The position numbers were made by a program, and so were the translations under genes. Below are positions 17,154-24,728 of a stretch of 64,000 nucleotides of DNA, piece by piece (within the stretch, counting starts at the first letter, position 1; the number at the start of each line of letters is the position of its first letter). The notes under the pieces were generated by a model. That model was given only the letters and a program-made list of their open reading frames with translations. It was not told the DNA's origin and searched no databases. This DNA is from an uncultured Lachnospiraceae bacterium (GTDB lineage: Bacteria > Bacillota > Clostridia > Lachnospirales > Lachnospiraceae): the NCBI GenBank assembly GCA_900546495.1, contig URDN01000009.1, positions 5,024 through 69,023 of the forward strand, read 5' to 3'.

Positions 17154-17749
17154 GATTCACCATTTTCTTCATGCATCCACTTCTCCATCATCCTTATATG
17201 TCCCTCTGTTGCCTCGGTTACATTTCCATAATGCATATCATCCAGTTCTTCCCAGTTTTTTACTTCTCCGTTCTGATCACATCTAAACACCATTGTTTCC
17301 AGACCAGCATCAAATGTATTGCAGGTATCCATTCGAACATATTGACCTGTTTTATCTTTTTCAACCGTTATCACCTGTTTGCCATTCTCTAGTACTATCC
17401 ATATTTCCATGTATAACGATGCTAATTCTTCTGCAAACGTTGGATATCTTTGTGTCAGAATCTGACACATTTTTTCTATCGTCATTTTTCTGGTCTTGTT
17501 TTTTGCGCAATCTCTTTTCATCGGTATGCCATGCATCTTGCGCCAGTTATTATTCTGGAGCTGTGCTACAGTAGGTACAACCCGTCTATCTGGTTTTTCC
17601 ACCTGCACAACCGCAGGTGATGTGCTGCTTCTATCCGGTTCAGTTTTCCCGCTCTGTTCTTTCGCGTTTTCCAGATCTTCTGATTGTCTCTCCGGCTCTG
17701 TTTTTCTGATTCTCTTTACAATCTCATCAGTAACCTGTTTCAATGACAC
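17150..17749 (-). CDS. Phage early protein of unknown function
   Basis: 199 residues starting at GTG 17749 after GAGGAGGGGATACA. The first ~75 residues are charged and low complexity; a helix follows (IEKMCQILTQRYPTFAEELA), then beta strands and an acidic C-terminus (HIRMMEKWMHEENGES). I do not recognise a family. Position between ssb and the putative nuclease suggests a replication or recombination accessory role. Confidence 0.55.
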   Translation of the reverse strand: MSLKQVTDEIVKRIRKTEPERQSEDLENAKEQSGKTEPDRSSTSPAVVQVEKPDRRVVPTVAQLQNNNWRKMHGIPMKRDCAKNKTRKMTIEKMCQILTQRYPTFAEELASLYMEIWIVLENGKQVITVEKDKTGQYVRMDTCNTFDAGLETMVFRCDQNGEVKNWEELDDMHYGNVTEATEGHIRMMEKWMHEENGES

Positions 17750-17772
17750 TGTATCCCCTCCTCTCTGTGCTT

Positions 17773-18192
17773 TTATGAAAAAGGCAGTTCTTCATCTATC
17801 CCGTCCGGAATATTCATAAATCCATTCTCATCCGTGCTGACAGGTTTTGGTTCTACTGCCTTATGGTTTTCTGCTGCCCCTTTACTTTCTGCAAATTCCA
17901 CTTCTTCGATTACAACATCGGTAGTATATACTTTCACACCATCACGGTTCGTGTAGCTTCCTGTCTGGATTCTTCCAGATATGGCGAACTTCGTTCCCTT
18001 AATGCCATATTTACTCAAAAATTCAGCTGTCTTTCCAAAAGCTACGCAAGACACAAAATCTGCCTGCTGTCCCTCTGGTTCTTTTTTGATTCGTCTATCT
18101 ACTGCCAGCGTCATTCTTGCCACAGCAGTCTCACCAGAATACCGTACTTCCACATCTCTGGTAGTACGTCCCATTAATACAACCTTATTCAT
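17773..18192 (-). CDS. ssb: Single-stranded DNA-binding protein
   Basis: 139 residues from ATG 18192 after GGAGTGGTAAGG. OB-fold signature MNKVVLMGRTTRDVEVRYS at the N-terminus, DFVSCVAFGKTAEFLSKYG in the middle, GRIQTGSYTNRDGVKVYTTD near 90-110. It ends IDEELPFS, the acidic tip that recruits partner proteins in bacterial SSBs. It serves phage DNA replication and recombination. Confidence 0.95.
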   Translation of the reverse strand: MNKVVLMGRTTRDVEVRYSGETAVARMTLAVDRRIKKEPEGQQADFVSCVAFGKTAEFLSKYGIKGTKFAISGRIQTGSYTNRDGVKVYTTDVVIEEVEFAESKGAAENHKAVEPKPVSTDENGFMNIPDGIDEELPFS

Positions 18193-18194
18193 CC

Positions 18195-18386
18195 TTACCA
18201 CTCCTTTTCCCGCGTCAATATTTCTTCGTATTTTTTCATCAGTTCGCTCAACCGGCGGACATCTTTCTTTGTGGCATTTCCGTTGGCATTAATCGTCATT
18301 TTTATCTCTATGATCTCATCAATAACGTTTGCCGCCTCGCGGAACCCTTTTGCCATTTCTGCCAGCCATACCATGTCCTTGTACAT
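18195..18386 (-). CDS. Small helical early protein
   Basis: 63 residues from ATG 18386, which follows AAAGGTGG. It is mostly helical (MVWLAEMAKGFREAANVIDE, then RRLSELMKKYEEIL). It overlaps the upstream gene and ends two bases before the ssb start. No family is recognised. Confidence 0.5.
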   Translation of the reverse strand: MYKDMVWLAEMAKGFREAANVIDEIIEIKMTINANGNATKKDVRRLSELMKKYEEILTREKEW

Positions 18387-18816
18387 TTTTTCCACCTTTT
18401 ACAATTACGTCCGAATCATTCCTTGAAAATTCCAGATCTATTCCCGTTTCATCCCTGATCGTGCTGATCACATCATCTACGGTCAGATAATCTTTTTCGA
18501 TGCTGTCTGCCAGTTCATTGATATAATCCTTGAAACGGTTCATCCGCGTTGTTCCAAATCCGAACTTATCCCTCAATACCATTTCTGACAGTGCCGTCAC
18601 TACTCCAGTAGCATTCTGTTTAACTTTCAGTGTAAACTCATCCATTTCTTTTTGAGGAACCAGACACGGTGCCACTGTGCGACCTCTCCGTTTTATTTCC
18701 TGTTCAAGTCCCTCAATACCTTTTTCCTTTGCAATTTTCAGGGCATATTCCATGCCCTGTCTCCTTGCTATTTCTTCTCTGCTCAGTTTCATTTTGTCCC
18801 TTTCTGTGACTGCCAC
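18319..18816 (-). CDS. Phage early protein of unknown function
   Basis: 165 residues, overlapping the end of parB by 28 bases and the next small gene by about 68. Features: a basic first third (MKLSREEIARRQGMEYALKI), a helical centre (GTTRMNRFKDYINELADSI), and a glycine-rich basic C-terminus (GGKNVQGHGMAGRNGKRVP) that could bind nucleic acid. Related proteins are common in Firmicute prophages without assigned function. Confidence 0.55.
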   Translation of the reverse strand: MAVTERDKMKLSREEIARRQGMEYALKIAKEKGIEGLEQEIKRRGRTVAPCLVPQKEMDEFTLKVKQNATGVVTALSEMVLRDKFGFGTTRMNRFKDYINELADSIEKDYLTVDDVISTIRDETGIDLEFSRNDSDVIVKGGKNVQGHGMAGRNGKRVPRGGKRY

Positions 18817-20012
18817 ACTTTTCTGATCTCGTTCACTTTTTCTCTAAATTTGTTAAACAGGTTTTCATATTCTTCTATCACATCTTCTGATTCAATGTTT
18901 TCACTTTCATCTAATCTGCCAATTTCATCCATGATGTCTGCCAGTTCCCTGAATTTTTGTGCATATTCTTTTGCTTCGTTTTTTTCTGTTCCCACTCTGA
19001 TTTCCACACTTTCTATCCTATTTTCGTCAATTTTTCTGGTTCTCTGCTGCTGATCCGCGACACCATTCCCCTGTTTTTCAATTTCTACAGGCTTTTCTGG
19101 CTTCGTTTTCTCCATATTGTTCATATGTACCGGGACATCCGGTGTTTTTTCCTGTTCTTCGTTTTCTGTTTCTTGTGCAGGTTCTATCGTTTTCTCAGAT
19201 TTCAGAATTGTATCATCTGCTGAATCACATACCTCATTGATTGTCATCTGCCCTGTAATCTGTTCCGCTGCTGCCTTTTCTTCCTGCTGCCGTTTAATTT
19301 CTTTCACTTCTTTGAACGTCAACCCATTCTCTTTGTACTGGTTCAACAGCACCTTCTGGCTTTCCTCCTGCAATCCGCTCAATTCATATGCAGCGGAAAA
19401 TGTGAGATCACCGTTTTTCAGTTCTTCCGTGAACTCCGGAAGTAACCGCTTATTAATACTTTCGATCTGTGCAATCTTAGTCGCTGGCAGGTTCAGCATG
19501 TCGGAAATAACGTCCCGAAGCCTGCCACTATCAAGTTGATAGCCCTGCAGAGGGATTTTATTCTTTTTCATGTACTGGAGCGTCTCTTTCAGTTTCTGTT
19601 CTTCCTCCAGAATATCCTTAACTGTCTTATTTCTGTATGCATTCGCCACAATGAGTTGCACCATTTCCTCATGTTCTTCCGCTGGTGTCTTTACCTGGCA
19701 CGAAGCAATCTCAAATTCCTTATATCCACGCTCCACAAGCAGGTTCAATGCTCTCCATCTTCGTTCCCCGGCAATGATCCGGTACTCTCCTCTATCGCAT
19801 GGATCATGTACCACTGTCAGATTTTCCAACAGACCTACTGCATAGATCTTCTGTGCCAGCTGCTCAACGTCCTGCATACTGTAGAAATTTGCATCATTGC
19901 TATACATCTTTTTAATGTTGATATCCCGAACCCTGAATCTGGCTTTTGGTCTTTCGTCAGTGACTGCTGCCTGTGTGTTCCTGTTCAACGCATCCATTGC
20001 ATTCCATGCCAT
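18789..20012 (-). CDS. ParB-like partition protein
   Basis: 407 residues. The N-terminal ParB/Spo0J domain carries the CTP/DNA-clamp signature GEYRIIAGERRWRALNLL (residues ~70-90) and a helix-turn-helix region after it (LNLPATKIAQIESINKRLLP). The C-terminal ~170 residues are charged coiled coil. It lies 19 bases downstream of parA. In a prophage this pair suggests a plasmid-like state, or a regulatory use of the ParB fold. Confidence 0.88.
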   Translation of the reverse strand: MAWNAMDALNRNTQAAVTDERPKARFRVRDINIKKMYSNDANFYSMQDVEQLAQKIYAVGLLENLTVVHDPCDRGEYRIIAGERRWRALNLLVERGYKEFEIASCQVKTPAEEHEEMVQLIVANAYRNKTVKDILEEEQKLKETLQYMKKNKIPLQGYQLDSGRLRDVISDMLNLPATKIAQIESINKRLLPEFTEELKNGDLTFSAAYELSGLQEESQKVLLNQYKENGLTFKEVKEIKRQQEEKAAAEQITGQMTINEVCDSADDTILKSEKTIEPAQETENEEQEKTPDVPVHMNNMEKTKPEKPVEIEKQGNGVADQQQRTRKIDENRIESVEIRVGTEKNEAKEYAQKFRELADIMDEIGRLDESENIESEDVIEEYENLFNKFREKVNEIRKVWQSQKGTK

Positions 20013-20031
20013 TTCTGTTTCCTCGTCTTTC

Positions 20032-20805
20032 TTACAATTCTTTTATCAATTCCTGGCACACTGCCCGGTAGTCTTTTGTAGCTGCGCAATTTCGTGAGAA
20101 CGCTGGCAATGGTGCTCTCTCCATCGTTGATTTTTCTGCCACAACAGACCGGCGCACTGCTGTCTCAAAACATTCATAACTTTCCTTGTCTCTCATCCAG
20201 CTTTCTACCTGCAGCGTAGTTTTATTTTTCTGTTTCATCGTCAACAGTACCTTCATCCGGATATCCTCATTGAAGTCTCGGAAGGTTTCCAGCTGCTCGA
20301 CCATGTTATTGATCGCACCGATTTCAAACCCACCGATCTTAGCCGGAACAATTACCAGATCTGCTGCCGCCAGTACGTTCATCACTGTCATATCAAGCAG
20401 CAATCCGCAATCCACGATACAGTAATCGTATTCTGTCCGTACCTCATTCATAGCCGCTGAAAAACGCAAAATCTGGTCTTCCCGTTCTACCAGAAGCAGT
20501 TCCGCATTAGTACGCATCAGATACCCATTTGCTGGAATGATCTGAATGTTGGAATATGTTGTCTGTTGGATCAGTTCTTTCGTAGAGTATGCCCCTCCTG
20601 CTGCCTGATGTGCTTCCAGAAGTTCCGGCATTCCTAACCCCTCCGGATCATACACCCCATACAGCATAGACACGTTCCCTTGCTGATCTGCATCAGCAAT
20701 CAATACTCTATTTTTCATTTCTTCTCCCAGAATATAAGCGATCGCTGCCGATGTCATTGTCTTTCCAACTCCGCCTTTCTGGTTCATTACCGTAATAATC
20801 TTCAT
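20032..20805 (-). CDS. ParA-like ATPase
   Basis: 257 residues from ATG 20805, nine bases after AAGGAG. Deviant Walker A MNQKGGVGKTMTSAAIAYIL is at the N-terminus, with Walker A' (VLIADADQQGN) and Walker B (YDYCIVDCGLLLD). There is no N-terminal HTH domain, so autoregulation would need ParB. It partitions DNA carrying a centromere bound by ParB. No parS site could be picked out with confidence. Confidence 0.92.
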   Translation of the reverse strand: MKIITVMNQKGGVGKTMTSAAIAYILGEEMKNRVLIADADQQGNVSMLYGVYDPEGLGMPELLEAHQAAGGAYSTKELIQQTTYSNIQIIPANGYLMRTNAELLLVEREDQILRFSAAMNEVRTEYDYCIVDCGLLLDMTVMNVLAAADLVIVPAKIGGFEIGAINNMVEQLETFRDFNEDIRMKVLLTMKQKNKTTLQVESWMRDKESYECFETAVRRSVVAEKSTMERAPLPAFSRNCAATKDYRAVCQELIKEL

Positions 20806-20833
20806 GATGATCTGCTCCTTTTTCATTTTTATA

Positions 20834-21124
20834 TCAACATACCTTCGGCATCTTAATATTCTGTTCTTTCTTTTTGTTCATCCAATGTCGCAGGTCTTCT
20901 GCTGCCAAAGCGTAGCACCTTGCTTCACTGGCATTTTCCACCTTTATAATCAACTGCTTGTCTTTTCCTTCGCCCTGCCAGATCCGGATAGAGCTATCAT
21001 AAAATAGTGATGTCCTGCATGATGCTGTCAGTCCATACTTTTTCTGTGCTGGCAGGAACAGATCATAGAAACGATGTATCTCCTTACGTCTCTGTTCCGG
21101 ATCTTCCGTGTTTTCGTATTCCAT
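20834..21124 (-). CDS. Phage early protein of unknown function
   Basis: 96 residues from ATG 21124, placed by the strong GGAGGT six bases upstream. The sequence alternates helix and strand (RKEIHRFYDLFLPAQKKYG, KQLIIKVENASEARCYALAA) and ends in a lysine-rich patch. It lies between the VRR-NUC nuclease and parA. No family is recognised. Confidence 0.5.
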   Translation of the reverse strand: MEYENTEDPEQRRKEIHRFYDLFLPAQKKYGLTASCRTSLFYDSSIRIWQGEGKDKQLIIKVENASEARCYALAAEDLRHWMNKKKEQNIKMPKVC

Positions 21125-21126
21125 AG

Positions 21127-21624
21127 CTACCTCCATTTAGGCTGCGTGACTGTTCCCTCTTTCCAGATGCTGTTATTCGCTTCTTTCATTTTCTGATATG
21201 GCATCAGTTTCACCGGTTCTGCAATTGGTGATAATTTCAGTTCTGTAGCCTTTGGCAGACTACAATATTCCGTAAGTACCTGAATTGCATCCTCCGCTGT
21301 ATAGCAGGTAGCAACATAGTGTCCTGCTTCTGCCATATCCGTCAAAAATTCCTTCTGTGATTCCTGATGTCGTCCCTGTCCGTATTTCATCTCGATATAC
21401 AGGCCACAATACTTCCCTTTCGGGTACGGAAGGCACAGATCAGATACACCAGATTTTACTCCCATCTGTTTCAGTTTCACCGCTTCCTGCTTGTTTCTCC
21501 TGCCACCATTTGGGACATGATGCAGCCATTTTAGTTCCGGATACTGTGCAGCGTTATACATCGCCCAGTAGACGACTGCAATCTGCTCCGTGTCCTCTGA
21601 CCTCTTTGTATTTTTTAGATTCAT
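21127..21624 (-). CDS. VRR-NUC domain nuclease
   Basis: 165 residues. The VRR-NUC core is visible: E-Q at the start (EDTEQIAVVYWAMYNA), HHVPNGGRRNKQEAVKLKQM, GVSDLCLPYPKG (metal-binding Asp) and LYIEMKYGQGRHQESQKEFL (ExK). Phage VRR-NUC proteins are thought to act as structure-specific nucleases or resolvases. It overlaps the Rep gene by four bases, so both belong to the replication module. Confidence 0.88.
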   Translation of the reverse strand: MNLKNTKRSEDTEQIAVVYWAMYNAAQYPELKWLHHVPNGGRRNKQEAVKLKQMGVKSGVSDLCLPYPKGKYCGLYIEMKYGQGRHQESQKEFLTDMAEAGHYVATCYTAEDAIQVLTEYCSLPKATELKLSPIAEPVKLMPYQKMKEANNSIWKEGTVTQPKWR

Positions 21625-22382
21625 TCTCGTTTCACCTCTTTAATTCTCTGTTCTGTATAACGCAGGTATGACATCCCTGTGAATTTATTTATTCCGGACA
21701 CAATTGACTCTTTCACGATATAAAATCCCGGTGTAGGTTTCGGACCATCCTCCAGGAGTTTTCTCATCGTCCACCTGAAAAATGTCTTTCGCTCCGGCTT
21801 CGGTCTGATCAGGTTTCTGGACGGATGATATGCCTTTGTCTGTTCTGCGGCTTCATGTTCTTTCTGTTCTTCTGGAACCGGTTTTGCAATGTACTCAGCC
21901 AGATCTTTATACCCGCCTGCTTCTCTGATCGGTGTGAAATGTGTAAATCCCTCCGTCCAGCACTCGGTGATCAGTACATCAGTTCCTTTCGAACAAGATG
22001 TTCGATTCACCAGAATATGTACATGGATACCTCCACGTTTCCCGATTTCTATCCGATAGATGTATTTCAGCTCATTCCCAATCTTTCTGTATCGATACCG
22101 GAGTTTTCCAAGGAATCTGTTCATGTCTTTTCTGACTTCTTCAAATGGTTTTCTGGTTCCCTTTGGATATTTCAACGTTACCCATAGATCGGCTGGATAG
22201 AAATTCGCTTTGATGAGTCTTCTGATCCGGTTCTCTTTATTGATCTGGTTCTGTTTTGCCACCTGTTCCGGTGTTGGCTTTTTCCGTTTGGCTCTCTTTT
22301 CACCCTTTGCCCCATACTTCCCGGCATACTTGCATTCAGTTTCTATTGAATTCAAAAAAATCCATCTTTCCCGGTTATACAT
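21621..22382 (-). CDS. HUH-type rolling-circle replication initiator
   Basis: 253 residues. Motif order of a Rep-family HUH nuclease: strand WVTLKYPKG (motif 1), GGIHVHILVN (motif 2, His-x-His for the metal), and YKDLAEYIAKP (motif 3, with candidate nucleophilic tyrosine). It would nick one strand at an origin and stay covalently attached. A long hairpin element at 22499-22629 lies just upstream. With ParA/ParB nearby, it suggests plasmid-like replication of the phage. Confidence 0.82.
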   Translation of the reverse strand: MYNRERWIFLNSIETECKYAGKYGAKGEKRAKRKKPTPEQVAKQNQINKENRIRRLIKANFYPADLWVTLKYPKGTRKPFEEVRKDMNRFLGKLRYRYRKIGNELKYIYRIEIGKRGGIHVHILVNRTSCSKGTDVLITECWTEGFTHFTPIREAGGYKDLAEYIAKPVPEEQKEHEAAEQTKAYHPSRNLIRPKPERKTFFRWTMRKLLEDGPKPTPGFYIVKESIVSGINKFTGMSYLRYTEQRIKEVKRE

Positions 22383-22498
22383 GTCTATTTCCCTAACTTT
22401 AATATACTTATACTGGTACGAATGCCGGTTTTACCCGGCTTATCCCGAAAAAAGGTTTTTTAATGTCCGGGCAAGATTTACCTGACCGGACCATATAC

Positions 22499-22629
22499 TT
22501 CCACCGCCCTGTAGTCGGACGCTTGTTATATTTTAAGGTTTATTTTTATGAGGAATTTCAAAACGTATCTGTTTATGTTCTGTAGTAGTCTGCAGTTGCT
22601 GTAAAGCGTCCGACTACAGGACAGTGGAA
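22499..22629 (-). ncRNA. Long hairpin element 1 (26-bp stem)
   Basis: Arms 22499-22524 and 22604-22629 pair over 26 bp with a 79-base loop. In minus-strand RNA all 26 positions pair; the two plus-strand mismatches become G-U pairs. The outer part is shared with the element at 23979-24094, while the inner part differs but still pairs. It begins ten bases after the stop of the 87-residue gene and lies upstream of the Rep gene. It may be an RNA element or an origin; see findings. Confidence 0.6.
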
Positions 22630-22638
22630 AATATTTAG

Positions 22639-22902
22639 TTATTTATGTATTTTTGGATAAAATCCCATTTGACTGAAACGTATTCCATTGCAGGTTACTT
22701 CTTTAAAATACACATGATCTTTGCTCACAATTTTCACAGGTCGTTTTAATGCTGCCGCAATAATCTCAATCCCGCTTTTAACCATAATGATGCTACAAAG
22801 CTGCAATCTACCTTCACTTTTATCAATGTGTCTCAGTCTGTATAACCCGGTAAGCATCTGGTTACACTGTTCTTCAATATATTTTAATTTTGCTTTTTCC
22901 AT
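22639..22902 (-). CDS. Phage early protein of unknown function
   Basis: 87 residues from ATG 22902. Helical N-terminus (KLKYIEEQCNQMLTGLYRLR), then a hydrophobic segment (IIMVKSGIEIIAAAL) and a strand-rich end. It overlaps the end of the hexapeptide-repeat gene by 29 bases. Both genes have the same ribosome-binding pattern (a purine run then AAGTAAATG). No family is recognised. Confidence 0.5.
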   Translation of the reverse strand: MEKAKLKYIEEQCNQMLTGLYRLRHIDKSEGRLQLCSIIMVKSGIEIIAAALKRPVKIVSKDHVYFKEVTCNGIRFSQMGFYPKIHK

Positions 22903-23647
22903 TTACTTTTTCATCTCCTTGTACTTTTTCCGTGAGATCGATCTGCAATTTTGCAACTTCAACTGCCGCTCTGTATACAAGTGCATGTTTTGTATCTTTA
23001 TGTGTCTGTGTTACCTTTTCGAGAAATTTATCAATTTTTCCAAGAAAACAACCACATTTCACAGTAATTTCATTGTCCTTATCCCTAAAGAATGTAGTAA
23101 AATCATTTCTACTGCCAATAGCACCAATCACTAAAACGTGGTCAGCAGAAAAGACCTTGGCATTACCGCAAACCTCGGCATTACCGCAAACCTCGGCATT
23201 ACCGCAAACCTTGGCATTACCGCAAACCTTGGAATTACCGCAAACCTTGGCATCACCGTAAACATCGGCATCACCGCAAACCCAAGCTTTACCGCAAACC
23301 TTGGCATCACCGCAAACCTTGGCATCACCGTAAACCTTGGCATTACCGCAAACCTTGGCATTACCGCAAACCTTGGCATCACCGTAAACATCGGCATTAC
23401 CGCAAACCTTGGCATTACCGCAAACCTCGGCATCACCGTAAACCTTGGCATCACCGTAAACCTTGGTATTACCGCAAACCCAAGCATTTTCTTCATGTGA
23501 AAGATTTTCTTCTTTCTCAATCCAACCGCCAAGATCACCGACTTTTACAAGTCCGAACTCAACAACGGCTTTGATTCTGTGTAACGTAACTGTTCCAAAT
23601 GGTAAGTCGATTGTCTTTGTTTCTCCTGTAAATTTGTACTTTTTCAT
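22874..23647 (-). CDS. Cysteine-rich hexapeptide-repeat (beta-helix) protein
   Basis: 257 residues. Residues 1-55 form a conserved cap (MKKYKFTGETKTIDLPFGTV). Residues 56-163 are 18 tandem six-residue units of the form (K/E/D/W)V(C/Y)G(N/D)A. A ~94-residue C-terminal part follows (CGCFLGKIDKFLEKVTQTHK). Such repeats build a single-stranded beta-helix. Most units have Cys at the third position, giving a cysteine ladder. Proteins of this kind occur in many Firmicute prophages with unknown function. Confidence 0.75.
   Translation of the reverse strand: MKKYKFTGETKTIDLPFGTVTLHRIKAVVEFGLVKVGDLGGWIEKEENLSHEENAWVCGNTKVYGDAKVYGDAEVCGNAKVCGNADVYGDAKVCGNAKVCGNAKVYGDAKVCGDAKVCGKAWVCGDADVYGDAKVCGNSKVCGNAKVCGNAEVCGNAEVCGNAKVFSADHVLVIGAIGSRNDFTTFFRDKDNEITVKCGCFLGKIDKFLEKVTQTHKDTKHALVYRAAVEVAKLQIDLTEKVQGDEKVNGKSKIKIY
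23159..23482 (-). repeat. 18 tandem 18-bp coding repeats
   Basis: Each repeat encodes one six-residue unit. The commonest unit is AAGGTTTGCGGTAATGCC, and many copies are identical. The array can expand or contract by slippage in steps of one beta-helix rung without breaking the frame. Confidence 0.85.
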
Positions 23648-23702
23648 TTACTTTTCACTCCTCGTCTGATATACTCCAGACATAGGTTTTATACCTATGC
23701 TG

Positions 23703-23909
23703 TTAGTGTGAGCGCGTGTACTTTCTCAGGGTGTCGCGCTCTTTTAATTTGTTCAAAATTATTCCTGCACCGGCGATTGTCAGACCAACAGCCGTAATTT
23801 TGAATGCCAGTATAAATCCTGCATCGCCTTCTGAATTTAATCCCATTCCTCCAAAGACTGCGATCAGACCGCCACAGGCAATCATCACTTTTGCAATTAT
23901 TGATTTCAC
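23703..23909 (-). CDS. Small membrane protein
   Basis: 68 residues from GTG 23909, which follows AAAGAGGTG at good spacing; the longer frame to 23960 would add a non-conserved charged leader. Two hydrophobic segments (IIAKVMIACGGLIAVFGGMG and FILAFKITAVGLTIAGAGII) and a basic C-terminus indicate an inner-membrane hairpin. Function unknown. Confidence 0.5.
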   Translation of the reverse strand: MKSIIAKVMIACGGLIAVFGGMGLNSEGDAGFILAFKITAVGLTIAGAGIILNKLKERDTLRKYTRSH

Positions 23910-23978
23910 TTGTATTTCACCTCTTTCCTCATTTTGTCTGTTTCTTTTTTTGCATCCCATAAATGTCCGTATCTTTCT

Positions 23979-24094
23979 TTCACTGCCCTATAGTGGGGCA
24001 TCGCTTTTATAAAAAAGAGAATTATTCCGTCTTTAATGTCAAAGTGTTGTATTGGATCGTGAGTTAGGTTGATGCCCCACTACAGGACAGTGAA
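23979..24094 (-). ncRNA. Long hairpin element 2 (24-bp stem)
   Basis: Arms 23979-24002 and 24071-24094 enclose a 68-base loop. All 24 positions pair in minus-strand RNA, two as G-U pairs. The outer arm (ACTACAGGACAGTG on the plus strand) is identical to element 1 at 22499-22629, while the inner arm has changed on both sides in a pairing-preserving way. It starts 13 bases after the stop of the 50-residue gene. Confidence 0.6.
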
Positions 24095-24107
24095 CCAGCA
24101 CGGTCAT

Positions 24108-24260
24108 TTATCCTGCGTTCTGAACAGTATCCAGTTTTCCAATCATCAACGACAGATCTAACGGTTTCTCTTTTTTAATTGCTTCGTTCAGATCATCTAC
24201 TGTATAAATGCCAAGTTTCGCCAGTTCTTCTTCCATGCGCTTTTTTCTTTCATCTGCCAT
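24108..24260 (-). CDS. Small acidic/basic phage protein
   Basis: 50 residues from ATG 24260, preceded by AAAGGAGCAATAGAC. The sequence MADERKKRMEEELAKLGIYT continues into a helix (VDDLNEAIKKEKPLDLSLM). It is the first gene after the tRNA and its stop lies just before hairpin element 2. No family is recognised, but the coding pattern and ribosome binding site are good. Confidence 0.55.
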   Translation of the reverse strand: MADERKKRMEEELAKLGIYTVDDLNEAIKKEKPLDLSLMIGKLDTVQNAG

Positions 24261-24288
24261 GTCTATTGCTCCTTTCTTTTAATGTAAA

Positions 24289-24362
24289 TGCGCCGGGTGG
24301 GACTCGAACCCACGACTTACCGCTTATGAGGCGGTTGCTCTAACCATCTGAACTACCAGCGC
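24289..24362 (-). tRNA. tRNA with anticodon CAU (Met or Ile2)
   Basis: The minus strand folds as a 74-base tRNA: acceptor GCGCTGG/CCGGCGC with one T-G pair, D arm GTTC...AGAGC, anticodon loop CTCATAA, T arm GTGGG-TTCGAGT-CCCAC, discriminator A, no encoded CCA. The loop sequence is shared by Met and lysidine-modified Ile2 tRNAs, so the amino acid cannot be decided by eye. It lies within the prophage early operon. Confidence 0.92.
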
Positions 24363-24383
24363 AGGAGCGGCTATTGCCGCTGT

Positions 24384-24728
24384 TTAATCTAATCCGATAA
24401 TTTCATATTGCTCTGATCCATCATCGTATTTCTTTGTTCTCAACGTTCCATTGGTATATTCGCCAATCTTATCCGAATACTTTTCATATGCATCTTTGTC
24501 ATTAATCCTGTATCGTTCACCTTTATATTCGACAAAAATGTTATGCTCTGCCGGCTCTATCATCGTTTGCCAGCCATTTCCGGTATACATCTGCAATACA
24601 TTTTCCGGTTCATATGACTCGTCCACGATTTTTACCTGCACATGTGTTTCCTGTGTACTAACCGCTTTTGCACATCCATTCAAAATCAGAATGGCGAATA
24701 GTGTTGCAAGAAGCAGGACTTTTCTCAT
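24384..24728 (-). CDS. Prophage lipoprotein
   Basis: 114 residues with a short signal peptide and lipobox (LFAILILNGC, Cys19). The mature part is small and charged, with beta pattern (VQVKIVDESYEPENVLQMYT; HNIFVEYKGERYRINDKD). Prophage lipoproteins often block superinfecting phages at the cell surface. Here it is part of the early operon and its start overlaps the upstream stop by four bases. Function not assigned. Confidence 0.6.
   Translation of the reverse strand: MRKVLLLATLFAILILNGCAKAVSTQETHVQVKIVDESYEPENVLQMYTGNGWQTMIEPAEHNIFVEYKGERYRINDKDAYEKYSDKIGEYTNGTLRTKKYDDGSEQYEIIGLD

Noticed and set aside
23138..23500. CRISPR-like regular repeat array
   Set aside because: The 18-bp repeats are contiguous without spacers and encode six-residue protein units in frame; there are no cas genes.
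23131..23538. Long open frames on both strands across the repeat array
   Set aside because: Periodic 18-bp DNA without stops opens several frames. Only the frame with a ribosome binding site and non-repeat conserved ends (22874-23647) is credible.
22499..24094. Hairpin elements as ends of an insertion sequence
   Set aside because: The genes between them include no transposase, the elements are each complete hairpins, and no target duplication is visible.
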